From assembly GCF_003048615.2 (NCBI RefSeq), contig NZ_CP049263.1, positions 248,001 to 312,000 on the forward strand: a stretch of DNA of 64,000 nucleotides. Reading direction: 5' to 3'. The number at the start of each line of letters is the position of its first letter. Position 1 is the first letter of the stretch. The stretch is from Campylobacter concisus (GTDB lineage: Bacteria; Campylobacterota; Campylobacteria; Campylobacterales; Campylobacteraceae). Below are positions 1-8,808 of the stretch, one piece after another. Below the pieces are notes generated by a model. That model was given only the letters and a program-made list of their open reading frames with translations, did no database searches and was not told the DNA's origin. The position numbers and the translations under genes are program-made.

Positions 1-697
1 TTTGAAATTTATAGATGAAAGAGTGAGTGGCAAGATCATACTTTGTGAAAAGCCATTGTTTGAAAAAAACTATAGTTTTACGCCTAAAAATAATAAAATT
101 TTTGTAGGTTATGTGCTAAGGTTTCATCCGCTCTTACAAAAACTAAAAGAGTTTTTAGAAAACGAGAAAATTTTATATCTAAATGCCAATTGCGGTCAGC
201 ATCTACCAAGCTGGCGAAGTGGCGACTATAGAAAGTGCTATAGTGCTAGCAAAGAAAAAGGTGGCGGAGTCTTGTTAGATCTTAGTCATGAGCTAGACTA
301 TGCTATGTGGTTATGTGGCAAATTTGCAAGCATACAGAGTTTTCAGGGTAAAATTTCAAATTTAGAGATAACAAGCGATGATCTATGTATGGTTTTTGGT
401 AGGACTAAAATGGATGCCATAGCAAATGTAAGTATCGACTATCTAAGCCATATAACGCATAGAAGCTTGCGGGTGGAGTGCGAAGGCTCTACATATGAGC
501 TTGACTTTATAGCAGGCACACTTACTAAGCAAGATAGTAGTAAGCAAGTTTTCAATATGCCAAATTTGGCAAGAAATGAGATGTTTTTAGCTATGCATAA
601 AGATGTTTTGGGTGAGCAAAAATATATTTGTAGCTTTGATGAGGGGTTAGATGTGATGGACGCGATAGATCAAATTCAAAGGCAAAATAATGAGTAA
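1..697 (+). CDS. Gfo/Idh/MocA-type oxidoreductase, 3' part (flagellin sugar locus)
   Basis: The gene runs in from upstream of the window; the TTG at base 2 is probably internal. The visible 231 residues begin inside the NAD-binding domain and include an EKP motif (residues 16-18) typical of Gfo/Idh/MocA dehydrogenases, followed by the mixed alpha/beta C-terminal substrate domain. The Rossmann glycine motif must lie outside the window. The gene overlaps ptmB by 8 bp, so the two are translationally coupled. By position it matches the gene before ptmB in the C. jejuni legionaminic-acid cluster (recalled as Cj1330/ptmF), where these enzymes supply nucleotide-sugar precursors. The exact reaction cannot be read from the sequence. 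Confidence 0.7.
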   Translation, partial: LKFIDERVSGKIILCEKPLFEKNYSFTPKNNKIFVGYVLRFHPLLQKLKEFLENEKILYLNANCGQHLPSWRSGDYRKCYSASKEKGGGVLLDLSHELDYAMWLCGKFASIQSFQGKISNLEITSDDLCMVFGRTKMDAIANVSIDYLSHITHRSLRVECEGSTYELDFIAGTLTKQDSSKQVFNMPNLARNEMFLAMHKDVLGEQKYICSFDEGLDVMDAIDQIQRQNNE

Positions 698-1397
698 TGT
701 TTTATGTACGATATGTGCAAGAGGCGGTAGTAAGGGAGTTAAAGGCAAAAATGTTCGAGAGCTTTGCGGTAAGCCACTTATAGCTCACACCATAGAGCAG
801 GCAATAGCATCAAATTTGTTTGAACATATAGTTATTAGCACAGATAGCGACCTGATAGCAGAAGCAGCTGTAAAGTACGGTGCGGAGGTCTTTTTTAAAA
901 GAGATGCTACTATGGCTAGTGATACAGCAGGAAAGCTTGATGTTATAAAAGATGCTTTTTTAAAAAGTGAGGAACATTATGAACGTAAATTTGACTATGA
1001 GATCGACCTTGATGCTACATCTCCGCTTCGTGATGTAAGCGATATAACAAATTCTTTTGAGCAGTTTTTGCGTGATGATAATGACAACCTAATAACCGCT
1101 ATGCCAAGCAGAAGAAGTCCATATTTTAACCTAGTTGAAATTTATCCAGATGGACACGTGGCACTTGCAAAAACTTTACCAAATGCTATTTTATGCCGTC
1201 AAGATGCACCAAAAACTTATGATATGAACGCTTCTATTTATATCTGGAAACGCGAAGTTTTGCTAAATAATGACACTTTATTTTTACCAAAAACTGGACT
1301 TTATGTGATGGACGAAGTTAGATCGATTGATATAGATTGTGAGCTTGATTTTAAATTTGTAGAGTTTTTAATGAAGGAAAAAAATGCTAACAGATAA
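690..1397 (+). CDS. ptmB: CMP-legionaminic/acylneuraminate cytidylyltransferase
   Basis: Cytosolic enzyme that joins a nonulosonic acid to CTP, giving the CMP-sugar donor for flagellin glycosylation. The 235-residue length fits the family. The N-terminus carries the cytidylyltransferase signature ARGGSKGVKGKN (residues 10-21) and a downstream DLDATSPLR segment (106-114) with the metal/CTP-binding acidic residues. In C. jejuni this enzyme (PtmB/LegF) prefers legionaminic acid; the neighbouring ptmA and oxidoreductase make that the likeliest substrate here, although pseudaminic or sialic acid cannot be excluded from sequence alone. It overlaps both neighbours (8 bp upstream, 14 bp downstream) in a tight operon. 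Confidence 0.88.
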   Translation: MSNVLCTICARGGSKGVKGKNVRELCGKPLIAHTIEQAIASNLFEHIVISTDSDLIAEAAVKYGAEVFFKRDATMASDTAGKLDVIKDAFLKSEEHYERKFDYEIDLDATSPLRDVSDITNSFEQFLRDDNDNLITAMPSRRSPYFNLVEIYPDGHVALAKTLPNAILCRQDAPKTYDMNASIYIWKREVLLNNDTLFLPKTGLYVMDEVRSIDIDCELDFKFVEFLMKEKNANR

Positions 1398-2154
1398 GGT
1401 CGTAGTAGTTACTGGAGGAGCTGGTAGGATAGGAAGCGCTTTTATAAGAGCGATTGCTGGCCAAAACGGAGTTGGTGTGATAGCAGAGGTCGATACAAAA
1501 AGAGCAAATTTATTAAAAGATGAGATTACAAGCGCGCAAAAAGATGCGAGGATCGAGGTTTTGAAAATTGATATCAGTGATGCAAATTCTATTAATGAGG
1601 CTATAAATTTCTTGCACTCAAAGTATGGACACATAGATGCATTAGTAAATAATGCCTATCCAAAAAGTAAAAATTACGGTAAGAAATTTTTTGAGATAGA
1701 TATGGATGATTTTAATGCCTTTTTAAATTTACATCTTGGTGGATACTTTAATATCTCGCAAAATTTCATTAAGTACTTCTTGGAACAAGGTCATGGTAAT
1801 ATCATAAACATCTCATCCATTCAAGGTATCGGAGCGCCTGCTTTTGAGACATACGAGGGGACAAATATGCACTCTCCAGTCGAATACACAGTCGTAAAAC
1901 ACGGTCTTCTTGGTATGACGAAATATATGGCAAAGATGTTTAAAAAAGATAATATCCGCGTAAATGCCATAAGCCCTGGAGGAATTTTAGATGGACAGCC
2001 TGAGCCATTTTTAAGCCAATATAAAAAGAGATGTGGCACAAAAGGTATGCTTGATGCAAATGATATATGTGGGGCTTTAGTGTATCTACTAAGTGACTCT
2101 TCAAAATATGTAAATGGACAAAATATCGTAGTTGATGATGGCTTTAGCCTATAA
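1384..2154 (+). CDS. ptmA: Short-chain dehydrogenase of the legionaminic acid pathway
   Basis: A 256-residue classical SDR. TGGAGRIG (residues 10-17) is the NAD(P)-binding glycine motif, NNAY follows near residue 90, and the catalytic set is a serine pair near 144 with YTVVK at 168-172. The length and position directly after ptmB match PtmA, which takes part in early steps of the CMP-legionaminic acid route in C. jejuni. The ATG overlaps the end of ptmB by 14 bp. It is the last gene of the operon, followed by a strong hairpin at 2172-2207. The precise substrate is inferred from context. Confidence 0.82.
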   Translation: MLTDKVVVVTGGAGRIGSAFIRAIAGQNGVGVIAEVDTKRANLLKDEITSAQKDARIEVLKIDISDANSINEAINFLHSKYGHIDALVNNAYPKSKNYGKKFFEIDMDDFNAFLNLHLGGYFNISQNFIKYFLEQGHGNIINISSIQGIGAPAFETYEGTNMHSPVEYTVVKHGLLGMTKYMAKMFKKDNIRVNAISPGGILDGQPEPFLSQYKKRCGTKGMLDANDICGALVYLLSDSSKYVNGQNIVVDDGFSL

Positions 2155-2171
2155 AAATATAAATAAAATAG

Positions 2172-2207
2172 TATAAATTTATCTAGTCTAAGCTAGATAA
2201 ATTTATA
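2172..2207 (+). terminator. Hairpin terminator of the ptm operon
   Basis: A perfect 15-bp inverted repeat (2172-2186 with 2193-2207) around a 6-nt loop lies 18 bp after the ptmA stop and is followed by T-rich sequence (CTTTTTAT, ACTTTTTC). This looks like an intrinsic terminator. Confidence 0.7.
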
Positions 2208-2319
2208 TATCGCTTTTTATACGCACTTTTTCTCATACTAAATTTTTACCAAGCAAGAGCTTGCTATTTATATTTTTTCTATTTTTACAATTTAACTTAA
2301 TATGGAAAAATATCTAAAA

Positions 2320-2340
2320 CCCCAAAGACTAGCTTTGGGG
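2320..2340 (-). terminator. Second hairpin downstream of flagellin
   Basis: CCCCAAAG and CTTTGGGG form an 8-bp GC-containing stem around a 5-nt loop. Read on the minus strand it is followed by TTTTAGATATTTTT, so it would stop transcripts coming from the flagellin gene. No T-run follows it on the plus strand. Confidence 0.6.
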
Positions 2341-2375
2341 CTGGGGGTTTGCGTATTGTAAAAGCATTAACACAT

Positions 2376-2404
2376 TAAGGCTTTGCTACTGCAACAAAGC
2401 CTTA
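2376..2404 (-). terminator. Hairpin directly after the flagellin stop codon
   Basis: A perfect 10-bp stem (TAAGGCTTTG with CAAAGCCTTA, 9-nt loop) begins 27 bp after the flagellin stop on the minus strand. The following sequence is only mildly T-rich, so it may act together with the hairpin at 2320-2340 or protect the 3' end of an abundant mRNA. Confidence 0.5.
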
Positions 2405-2430
2405 TTTAAAACTTAATTTAACTAACTACG

Positions 2431-3930
2431 TTATTGTAGTAGCTTCATTACGTTTTGTTGAACGCTGTTTGCTTGACTCATAGCATAAGCACCTGATTGA
2501 GCTAGGATGTTATGTTTTGAGAAGTTAGCAGACTCGCTAGCAAAATCTACGTCCCTGATTTGTGATTCTGCTGATTTTACGTTAACTTGAGTTACAGTTA
2601 TGTTGTTAACTGTAGCTTGAAGTTGGTTTTGAACTGAACCAAGGTCTGAACGAACTTGATCAAGTGTTTTTTGAGCTGACTCAGCGATGTCCATAACAGC
2701 CATTGCGCCTTTTAGTGTCATTACACCAGCTGATTGAGCTACTGTAAGCACTTTAGTCATTCTTTGGAAGCCCATAGCACTAGCTAGTTTGCCGTCTATT
2801 TGACCTCTTACATCTCTTAAAGCAACTGAAGCTTGAGCACCACCTTTTGCTGAGAAAGCTTCTGACTCTAGTTTTAGAGCATCACCGCCAGCTGCGCCTT
2901 TTGCAGATAGCTTAATATCTCTACCATCAAGGCGAACAAGGTTGATACGACCAACGAAAACTTGGTCTTTTTTCATACCGATTGCTTTTGAGATATTATC
3001 ACCTGAAACACTAAACGCACGACCGTCACGGCTTGTTAGAACCATTTTGCCTTCTGTGTTGATAGAAGCTTCAACACCTGTTTGATCTTTAACAGCGTTG
3101 ATCGCATTTACTAGAGCGCCGTTGCTATCGTTTTCTTTTACATCAAGGTCGCCGATTTTAACGCCGTTGATAGCAAAGCTTTTGATAGATACGCTTACTA
3201 TAGCAGTTGACATAGTTCTAGTTACATCAAATGTAGCTCTAATGCCTGTCTTATCAGATGTTTTGTTGATATTTTCAGCTAATTTACCAACACCAGTTCC
3301 AAGACCAGTTGATATCTTAGTAGAAGCTATACTAATATCATTTACACCATCAACGCTTAAGAATTTAAGGCTAACTTTATCTGTACCAGTTAAAAGTTTT
3401 GAACTCTCAAAACGTGTAAGACCGATCTTATCAGATGTAGTCGCACCAATACTTGCTTTAACAGTTTGGTTTGAATAAGCACCTATTTGGAACTCTTTAT
3501 TAGAGAATGTTCCGTTTAGTAGTTGCTGACCGTTAAATGAAGTAGTGTTACCGATATTGTCAAGCTCCTCCATTAGACGAACGATATCAGCTTGCAATGC
3601 TTGGCGTGATTGAGTTGTTTGGCCGTCTTGAGCTGATTGAGTAGCTTTAGTCTTGATAGTGTCAAGAACTTTTAGCTGCTCGTCCATAGCTTTGTCGGCA
3701 ACTTGAATGATACCAATAGCATCATTACCATTTGCAATAGCTTGACCTAGAGCTGAAGCTTGGCTTCTTAAGCTATCTGCGATAGATAGACCTGAAGCGT
3801 CATCTGCAGCTGTTTGAATTCTAAGACCAGAACTAAGTTTGTTAAGTGACTTAGATAGGTCAACGTTGTTGCTAACCGCGTTAGCGTGTGTGTTAAGTGC
3901 GTTTACGTTTGTGTTAATACGAAAACTCAT
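2431..3930 (-). CDS. flaA: Flagellin, major filament protein
   Basis: Secreted filament subunit of 499 residues. The conserved N-terminal D0/D1 region starts [18 protein letters not shown], and the C-terminus ends in the helical [21 protein letters not shown] class, as in Campylobacter and Helicobacter. The D1 segment [10 protein letters not shown] replaces the LQRIRELAVQ type recognised by TLR5, a known epsilon-type change. The variable middle (about 170-400) is rich in Ser/Thr, the usual O-glycosylation sites. Only one flagellin gene lies here, so flaA rather than flaB is an assumption. A sigma-28 promoter lies at 3980-4006. The adjacent ptm genes make sugars normally placed on this protein. 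Confidence 0.93.
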   Translation of the reverse strand: MSFRINTNVNALNTHANAVSNNVDLSKSLNKLSSGLRIQTAADDASGLSIADSLRSQASALGQAIANGNDAIGIIQVADKAMDEQLKVLDTIKTKATQSAQDGQTTQSRQALQADIVRLMEELDNIGNTTSFNGQQLLNGTFSNKEFQIGAYSNQTVKASIGATTSDKIGLTRFESSKLLTGTDKVSLKFLSVDGVNDISIASTKISTGLGTGVGKLAENINKTSDKTGIRATFDVTRTMSTAIVSVSIKSFAINGVKIGDLDVKENDSNGALVNAINAVKDQTGVEASINTEGKMVLTSRDGRAFSVSGDNISKAIGMKKDQVFVGRINLVRLDGRDIKLSAKGAAGGDALKLESEAFSAKGGAQASVALRDVRGQIDGKLASAMGFQRMTKVLTVAQSAGVMTLKGAMAVMDIAESAQKTLDQVRSDLGSVQNQLQATVNNITVTQVNVKSAESQIRDVDFASESANFSKHNILAQSGAYAMSQANSVQQNVMKLLQ

Positions 3931-3979
3931 TGTAAATCCTTTTATGTTTTAAGTTACGACTTCATGTCGCACGAAAACT

Positions 3980-4006
3980 ATATCGATCGGTTTTTAAAAA
4001 AGTTTA
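3980..4006 (-). promoter_or_regulatory. Sigma-28 (FliA) promoter of flagellin
   Basis: On the minus strand, TAAACTTT (3999-4006), exactly 11 nt, then ATCGATAT (3980-3987) matches the sigma-28 consensus TAAAGTTT-N11-GCCGATAA closely. The -10 lies about 50 nt before the start codon, and AAGGAT precedes the ATG as ribosome site. Confidence 0.85.
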
Positions 4007-4095
4007 GAGCTATGTATAAAAATTTTTTATAAAAACAAAAATTGCGCTCAATCTAAAAATTTTTCGCACGTTACACTCTAAAAAATTATTTCTGC

Positions 4096-4101
4096 TACAA
4101 T
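4096..4101 (+). promoter_or_regulatory. Sigma-70 -10 element of topA
   Basis: CTGCTACAATT contains a TACAAT -10 box 30 bp before the topA ATG, preceded by phased T-tracts as in Campylobacter vegetative promoters. An almost identical box precedes accB at 49657. Confidence 0.5.
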
Positions 4102-4131
4102 TACGCCAAAAAATTCAAAGGCTATATATAA

Positions 4132-6246
4132 ATGAAAAGCTTAATCATCGTAGAATCTCCTGCAAAAGCAAAGACTATCAAAAATTTCTTAGACAAAAGC
4201 TACAACGTCATCGCCTCAAAAGGCCACATCAGAGACCTGCCAAAAACGAGCTTTGGCATCAAGATAGAGGATGATAAATTTACCCCAGAGTATCGCATCA
4301 GCAGCGATCACTCCGCCATCGTAAAAGAGATAAAAGAGCTTGCTAAGGGTGCAGATGAAATTTATCTCGCGACCGACGAAGATAGAGAGGGTGAGGCGAT
4401 CGCATTTCACATCGCAAATGCCATCGGCAAAGAGCCAACAAGTCTGCCTCGCATCGTCTTTCACGAGATCACCAAAAGTGCCATACAAAACGCTTTAAAA
4501 AGCCCAAGACACGTTGATATGAACAGCGTCAATGCCCAGCAAACAAGGCGCTTGCTTGACCGCATCGTTGGCTACAAGCTAAGCCCGCTTTTAAATTTAA
4601 AGATACAAAAGGGCTTAAGCGCTGGACGTGTGCAAAGTGCGGCGCTAAAGATAATAGTCGATCGCGAGCGCGAAATTCAGGCATTTAAACCAGTTGAGTA
4701 CTACACTATCGACACCGTTTTTAAAAAAGATCTAGACGCCGAGCTAGTTAAATTTGAAAACCAAAAGATCGAAAAGCTCACTATCCAAAATCCAGACCGC
4801 GCAAAATATATCATTGAAAATTTACAAAATGAGAAATTTAGCGTCCGTGAGATCGAGAGTAAGGATAGAAAGATCCAGCCAAGTCCGCCATTTATGACTT
4901 CAACCCTTCAGCAAAGTGCGAGCAACCGCCTTGGCTTTAGCCCTAAAAAGACAATGATGATCGCTCAAAGTCTCTACGAGGGCGTCCAAACTCACGAGGG
5001 CTTCATGGGTGCGATCACTTACATGAGAACGGACAGCTTAAATTTAGCCAAAGAGGCCGTCGCAGCCGCTAGAGAGCACATCCTGCAAAACTACGGCAAA
5101 GAGTATCTGCCAGCCAAAGCGATAAGCTACACGACAAGCTCAAAAGGTGCGCAAGAAGCCCACGAAGCGATCCGCCCTACAAATTTAAACTTCACACCGC
5201 AAATCGCGGCTAAATTTTTAGAAAAAGACGCGCTCAAACTCTACACGCTCATCTACAATAGATTTTTAGCCTGCCAAATGAGCGCATGTGTAAGCCAAAC
5301 GCAAAACGTCTATGTCGCAAGCGAAAAAGGCGAGTTTAAGATAAGCGGCAGAAAAGTGCTATTTGACGGCTTTTACAAGGTTTATGGCGAGCTTGATAAG
5401 GATAAAATTTTGCCAAATTTAAAAAAGGGCGACGAGATGAGTTTGCAAAGCATAAAAAGCACGCAAAACTTCACCGAGCCACCAGCTAGGTACTCTGAAG
5501 CTGGCCTTGTTAAAAAGCTAGAAAGCCTAGGCATCGGCCGCCCAAGCACCTACGCACCGACCATCTCGCTGCTAACATCAAGAGACTACGTGAGGATCGA
5601 GAAAAAGCAACTCATACCAAACGAGATCGCATTTAGCATGATAGGCGTTTTGGAGGAGCACTTTAGCAACATCGTCGATAGCGAATTTACCTCACATCTT
5701 GAAGAAAAGCTCGATGAGATCGCGCTTGACAAGGCTGACTGGCAAAAGGTGCTAAGCGACTTTTACTATCCATTTATGGAAAAAATTAGTGCTGGCAAAA
5801 CTGGCATAAAAAGCCTAAAAACAGCCACTCCGATCGGCGAGAAGTGCCCAGAGTGTGGAAGCGAGCTAGTGCTTAGAAAGGGCAGATATGGCGAGTTTAT
5901 CGCTTGCTCAAATTTTCCAAAATGCAAATACTCAAGAAACGTCGCAAAAGATAATGAAAAGAGCGCAGAAACTGGCACCACAACGGCAGCCAAGCCAAAA
6001 CGCGAGCTTAAAAAGCTTGACGTGCCATGTCCAAAATGTGGCGGCGAGATCGTCGAGAGATTTAGCAGACGTGGTAAATTTTATGGATGTGCCAACTATC
6101 CAAAATGTGACTTCATCTCAAACTACGAGCCAGTCGCGCAAAAATGTGATGAGTGCGGCGGCGATATGATCAAAAAAGAGCTTAAAAAAGGTACATTTAT
6201 AGAGTGCACAAAGTGTAAGAAAAAGACACTTATCTCTGAAAGTTAA
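4132..6246 (+). CDS. topA: DNA topoisomerase I
   Basis: Type IA topoisomerase that relaxes negative supercoils through a transient 5'-phosphotyrosine link. The 704 residues hold the Toprim domain (ESPAKAKTI at 7-15; acidic ATDEDREGEA near 82-91), the catalytic Tyr near 297 in ITYMRTDS, and three C-terminal Cys4 zinc ribbons (CPECG...CSNFPKC, CPKCG...CANYPKC, CDECG...CTKC). Full length for the family. It is divergent from flagellin with a 201-bp spacer. In H. pylori topA also lies beside a flagellin gene and filament genes respond to supercoiling, so the pairing may be meaningful, though that is inference. Confidence 0.97.
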   Translation: MKSLIIVESPAKAKTIKNFLDKSYNVIASKGHIRDLPKTSFGIKIEDDKFTPEYRISSDHSAIVKEIKELAKGADEIYLATDEDREGEAIAFHIANAIGKEPTSLPRIVFHEITKSAIQNALKSPRHVDMNSVNAQQTRRLLDRIVGYKLSPLLNLKIQKGLSAGRVQSAALKIIVDREREIQAFKPVEYYTIDTVFKKDLDAELVKFENQKIEKLTIQNPDRAKYIIENLQNEKFSVREIESKDRKIQPSPPFMTSTLQQSASNRLGFSPKKTMMIAQSLYEGVQTHEGFMGAITYMRTDSLNLAKEAVAAAREHILQNYGKEYLPAKAISYTTSSKGAQEAHEAIRPTNLNFTPQIAAKFLEKDALKLYTLIYNRFLACQMSACVSQTQNVYVASEKGEFKISGRKVLFDGFYKVYGELDKDKILPNLKKGDEMSLQSIKSTQNFTEPPARYSEAGLVKKLESLGIGRPSTYAPTISLLTSRDYVRIEKKQLIPNEIAFSMIGVLEEHFSNIVDSEFTSHLEEKLDEIALDKADWQKVLSDFYYPFMEKISAGKTGIKSLKTATPIGEKCPECGSELVLRKGRYGEFIACSNFPKCKYSRNVAKDNEKSAETGTTTAAKPKRELKKLDVPCPKCGGEIVERFSRRGKFYGCANYPKCDFISNYEPVAQKCDECGGDMIKKELKKGTFIECTKCKKKTLISES

Positions 6247-6305
6247 AACTTCTAGTCAAATTTAAGCCCTTGAGCCTAAATTTAGCTTATAAATTTGGAC
6301 TTTAA

Positions 6306-7025
6306 ATGCCTGACATCATCACCCAAGTTAGCCAGTATAAAGGGCAAAAGAGCCTTGTGATAAACTGCACGCAGCTAGGAGATAGCTTCACGCCGCAGTA
6401 TAAAACCGCCAAGCAAAAAAGAGCCGTGCTTGATGAGTGGTGCGACTTTTTAAGAAGCGAGCAAGAGGCATTTGATGAGCTTAGCTTTTGCACCAAAATG
6501 CCTCAAGAGCTCTTTGATGCGGTGTGCTGCCAAAGAAATTTAAAGAGCCTTCACATCAAATGGGGCTCGTATGAGAGCCTTGACGCGCTGGCAAATCTTT
6601 CTAACCTAAAGAGCCTTTTTATCGGCTCAGGAGCCAGCGTAAAAAGCATCGCACCGATCGCGACGCTTACTGGACTTGAAAGCCTTGCGGTGGAGAATTT
6701 TCAAAAGATAAGCGACTACTCTGCGTTTTCAAATTTGCAAAATTTAAAGAGCCTAGAGATCAGCGGAGACGGACTTTCGCCTAAATTTATCCACATAGAA
6801 AGCCTAGAGTTTTTACGCCAGATGCCTGGGCTAACCAGCCTTGTGATCTTGGTGGCTAGGCTAAAAAGCAAGGACTACTCGCCTATCTTATCTCTAAAAT
6901 CCCTCACCCACCTTAGCCTGCCGCCACAGCACGCACTTTTTGGACTTTTTGACGAGCTTAGCGCTTTGCCAAATTTAAAAACAGGTCTTTTAAAAGAGAG
7001 AGCGGAAATTTATAAGAAAAGATGA
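6306..7025 (+). CDS. Leucine-rich-repeat protein of unknown function
   Basis: A 239-residue protein with no signal peptide or membrane segment. From about residue 75 to 200 it carries LRR units of the bacterial 22-23-residue type, each centred on LxxLKSLxIxx (for example NLSNLKSLFI, TLTGLESLAV, NLQNLKSLEI, LKSLTHLSL). The N-terminal 70 residues are charged and not repetitive. LRR proteins usually bind other proteins; neither partner nor role is visible. It sits between topA and bioB, which I recall as adjacent in C. jejuni, so it looks inserted relative to that order. It starts 59 bp after topA and may be co-transcribed. Confidence 0.75.
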   Translation: MPDIITQVSQYKGQKSLVINCTQLGDSFTPQYKTAKQKRAVLDEWCDFLRSEQEAFDELSFCTKMPQELFDAVCCQRNLKSLHIKWGSYESLDALANLSNLKSLFIGSGASVKSIAPIATLTGLESLAVENFQKISDYSAFSNLQNLKSLEISGDGLSPKFIHIESLEFLRQMPGLTSLVILVARLKSKDYSPILSLKSLTHLSLPPQHALFGLFDELSALPNLKTGLLKERAEIYKKR

Positions 7026-7091
7026 TGCTATAAAATTTAAATTTTTCGCATAGTTTTTAATAAATTTGTCAGAAATTTTCTAAAATAAAAT

Positions 7092-7200
7092 GCATGCAGT
7101 GCACCAGCACCATTGCATGCCACCTCTAACGTTGTCGGGGTTAGGGGATTGTTAAGGGGGAAGGGAGCGACTTCGTAATTCAAGCTTCTTCCCCCTTAAC
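7092..7200. repeat. Repeat element B, copy 1 (two GC-rich hairpins)
   Basis: The first hairpin is GCATGCA-GTGC paired with GCAC-TGCATGC (7092-7120). The second is a perfect 13-bp stem, GTTAAGGGGGAAG (7151-7163) with CTTCCCCCTTAAC (7188-7200), with CTTCGTAATTC in the loop. A related copy lies at 8809-8954 with the same order of hairpins. No T-run follows, so it is not a plain terminator. Confidence 0.65.
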
Positions 7201-7235
7201 AAAGAAAAACATTAAATTTCTAAAAATTTTTTTAT

Positions 7236-7345
7236 AAATTTTAAAATTCCATTCACTCGCAAGAATTGACTACTGATTTTAGGTCTCGCAAAGCTTGCCA
7301 CTAAAATCAGAGCCGAAATTACTCGTTCATGAAATTTTAAAATTT
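7236..7345. repeat. Repeat element A, copy 1 (~110 bp, terminal inverted repeats)
   Basis: Differs from copy 3 (8993-9102) at one base in 110 and is related to copy 2 (8671-8782). The ends form imperfect inverted repeats (AAATTTTAAAATTCCAT against the complement of ATGAAATTTTAAAATTT). A central stem CTGATTTTAG/CTAAAATCAG encloses an 18-nt loop. It lies between element B copy 1 and the bioB promoter. Confidence 0.8.
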
Positions 7346-7402
7346 GATAGAGTTTTTGCAAAACAACAAGCCACTCTACTTAAATTTTAAACCTACCAAA
7401 GC

Positions 7403-7408
7403 TATAAT
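7403..7408 (+). promoter_or_regulatory. -10 element of bioB
   Basis: A perfect TATAAT sits 23 bp before the bioB ATG, downstream of repeat A copy 1, followed by AAAGGA as ribosome site. Confidence 0.5.
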
Positions 7409-7431
7409 GCTCCCCAAAAAAGGACAAAAAA

Positions 7432-8271
7432 ATGAAGACAATTATGCTTTGTGCGATATGCTCCGTCACTCAGGGAAACTGCGCTGAGGACTGCGCTTAT
7501 TGCACGCAAAGTGCCAAAGCTGGCGCTGATATTACAAAATTTAAAGAAAAAAGCGTGCAGCAGGTGGTGGACGAGGCCAAAATGGCATATAAAAACCACG
7601 CTCTTGGCTTTTGTTTAGTCACAAGTGGTGCTAGGCTAAATGATAAAAAGACCGACTATATCGCATCTTTAGCAAGAGCCGTGCATAAAGAAGTGCCAAA
7701 TTTGATGCTCATCGCATGTAACGGTATGGCGACCTACGAGCAGCTTTGTGAGCTCAAAAAGGCTGGCGTTTTTAGCTACAACCACAACCTAGAAACAAGC
7801 CGTGAGTTTTTCTCAAAAATCTGCACAACCCACTCTTGGGACGAGAGATATCAGACAAATTTAGACGCAAAAAGGGCTGGGCTCATGCTTTGCACTGGCG
7901 GCATTTACGGCGTTGGCGAGAGCGAGGCTGACAGGGTGAGCTTTAGAGCTAGCCTAAAAGAGCTTGAGCCGTTTTCATCGCCTATAAATTTTTTCATAAA
8001 AAGCGACGCTCTAAGGCTTGATCAGCCACCTCTTAGCGCAGATGAAGCCCTAAAAATAGTGCGCGAAACCAAAAGCGCGCTGCCAGAAACTAGGGTCATG
8101 ATAGCTGGCGGCAGGGAAAAGATATTGGGCGAGAGGCAGTACGAGATCTTTGAAAATGGCGCAGACGCGATCGTGATAGGCGACTACCTCACCGCAAAGG
8201 GCGAGAAGGCGAGCAAGGACATCGAGGAGCTTACAAAGCGTGGTTTTAGCTTTGCAAGTATCTGCCACTAA
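7432..8271 (+). CDS. bioB: Biotin synthase (radical SAM)
   Basis: Converts dethiobiotin to biotin by inserting sulfur. The radical-SAM motif CAEDCAYC gives Cys17, Cys21 and Cys24 (CxxxCxxC) for the 4Fe-4S/SAM cluster. Downstream are YNHNLETS, CTGGIYGVGE and the C-terminal MIAGGRE segment, all family hallmarks, including the arginine-containing ligand region of the auxiliary cluster. At 279 residues it is short at the N-terminus compared with E. coli BioB (about 346) but typical of Campylobacterota. The 3' end overlaps the crcB start (TAATG). Biotin is needed by the AccB encoded at 49.7 kb in this window. Confidence 0.93.
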   Translation: MKTIMLCAICSVTQGNCAEDCAYCTQSAKAGADITKFKEKSVQQVVDEAKMAYKNHALGFCLVTSGARLNDKKTDYIASLARAVHKEVPNLMLIACNGMATYEQLCELKKAGVFSYNHNLETSREFFSKICTTHSWDERYQTNLDAKRAGLMLCTGGIYGVGESEADRVSFRASLKELEPFSSPINFFIKSDALRLDQPPLSADEALKIVRETKSALPETRVMIAGGREKILGERQYEIFENGADAIVIGDYLTAKGEKASKDIEELTKRGFSFASICH

Positions 8272-8624
8272 TGCTTGTAAATTTGCTTTTTGCGGGGCTT
8301 GGAGGCTTTATCGGAGCTGGGTGCAGGTTTTTAGCCGGCGAGCTGCTAAAATTTAGCCACTTTCCCATGACCACGCTTGGCGTAAATGTGCTTGGCAGCT
8401 TCATTATCGGCGTTTTATTTTGCTTAAATTTAAGCCAAAGTGTGAGGGTTTTCTTAGTCGTTGGCATACTTGGTGGCTTTACCACGTTTTCAAGCTTTAG
8501 CCTTGATAGCGTTAAATTTTTACTAGAAGGCGAACTCGTAAAAGGCTTTTTAAATATAATTTTAAATTTAAGCCTTTGCCTGCTCGCAAGCTATCTTGGC
8601 ATTTTACTTGGTAAAAATTTATGA
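8271..8624 (+). CDS. crcB: Fluoride ion exporter CrcB/Fluc
   Basis: Small inner-membrane channel that expels fluoride, working as a dual-topology dimer. The 117 residues form four hydrophobic segments. Family motifs are present: GGFIGAGCR at 11-19, TLGVNVLGSFIIG in helix 2, and GGFTTFSSFS in helix 3, where the phenylalanines and the TTFSS break line the pore. The start codon overlaps the bioB stop by 1 nt, so it is translated from the bioB message. No fluoride riboswitch was recognised upstream of bioB. The bioB-crcB pair is bracketed by copies of repeats A and B. Confidence 0.92.
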   Translation: MLVNLLFAGLGGFIGAGCRFLAGELLKFSHFPMTTLGVNVLGSFIIGVLFCLNLSQSVRVFLVVGILGGFTTFSSFSLDSVKFLLEGELVKGFLNIILNLSLCLLASYLGILLGKNL

Positions 8625-8670
8625 GGCTTTAAGGTGTGTAATAAAAATAGCTTTATTTATGCCATTTTAC

Positions 8671-8782
8671 AAATTTTAAAACTCCATTCACTCGCAAAAA
8701 TTGACTACTAAAATTTGGCTTCGCTTACCGCTTAGCTCAAATTTTAGAGCCGAAATTACTCGCTCATGAAATTATAAAATTT
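8671..8782. repeat. Repeat element A, copy 2 (diverged stem)
   Basis: Shares both ends and the outer sequence (CCATTCACTCGCAA, GAGCCGAAATTACTCG) with copies 1 and 3. The central stem is a different sequence, CTAAAATTTG paired with CAAATTTTAG, so 10 base pairs are kept while the bases change. The loop is GC-rich, as in the other copies. Confidence 0.75.
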
Positions 8783-8808
8783 GCTCTAAATTTATCTGAT
8801 GACAAACC

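Noticed and set aside
3098-3478. Plus-strand frame within flagellin
   Set aside because: It is an antisense shadow of the flagellin variable region with no ribosome site.
7151-7200. GC-rich hairpin as a rho-independent terminator of the LRR gene
   Set aside because: The stem is strong, but AAAGAAAAAC follows on the plus strand rather than a T-run, and the same type of hairpin recurs in repeat B copy 2; it fits better as part of that element.
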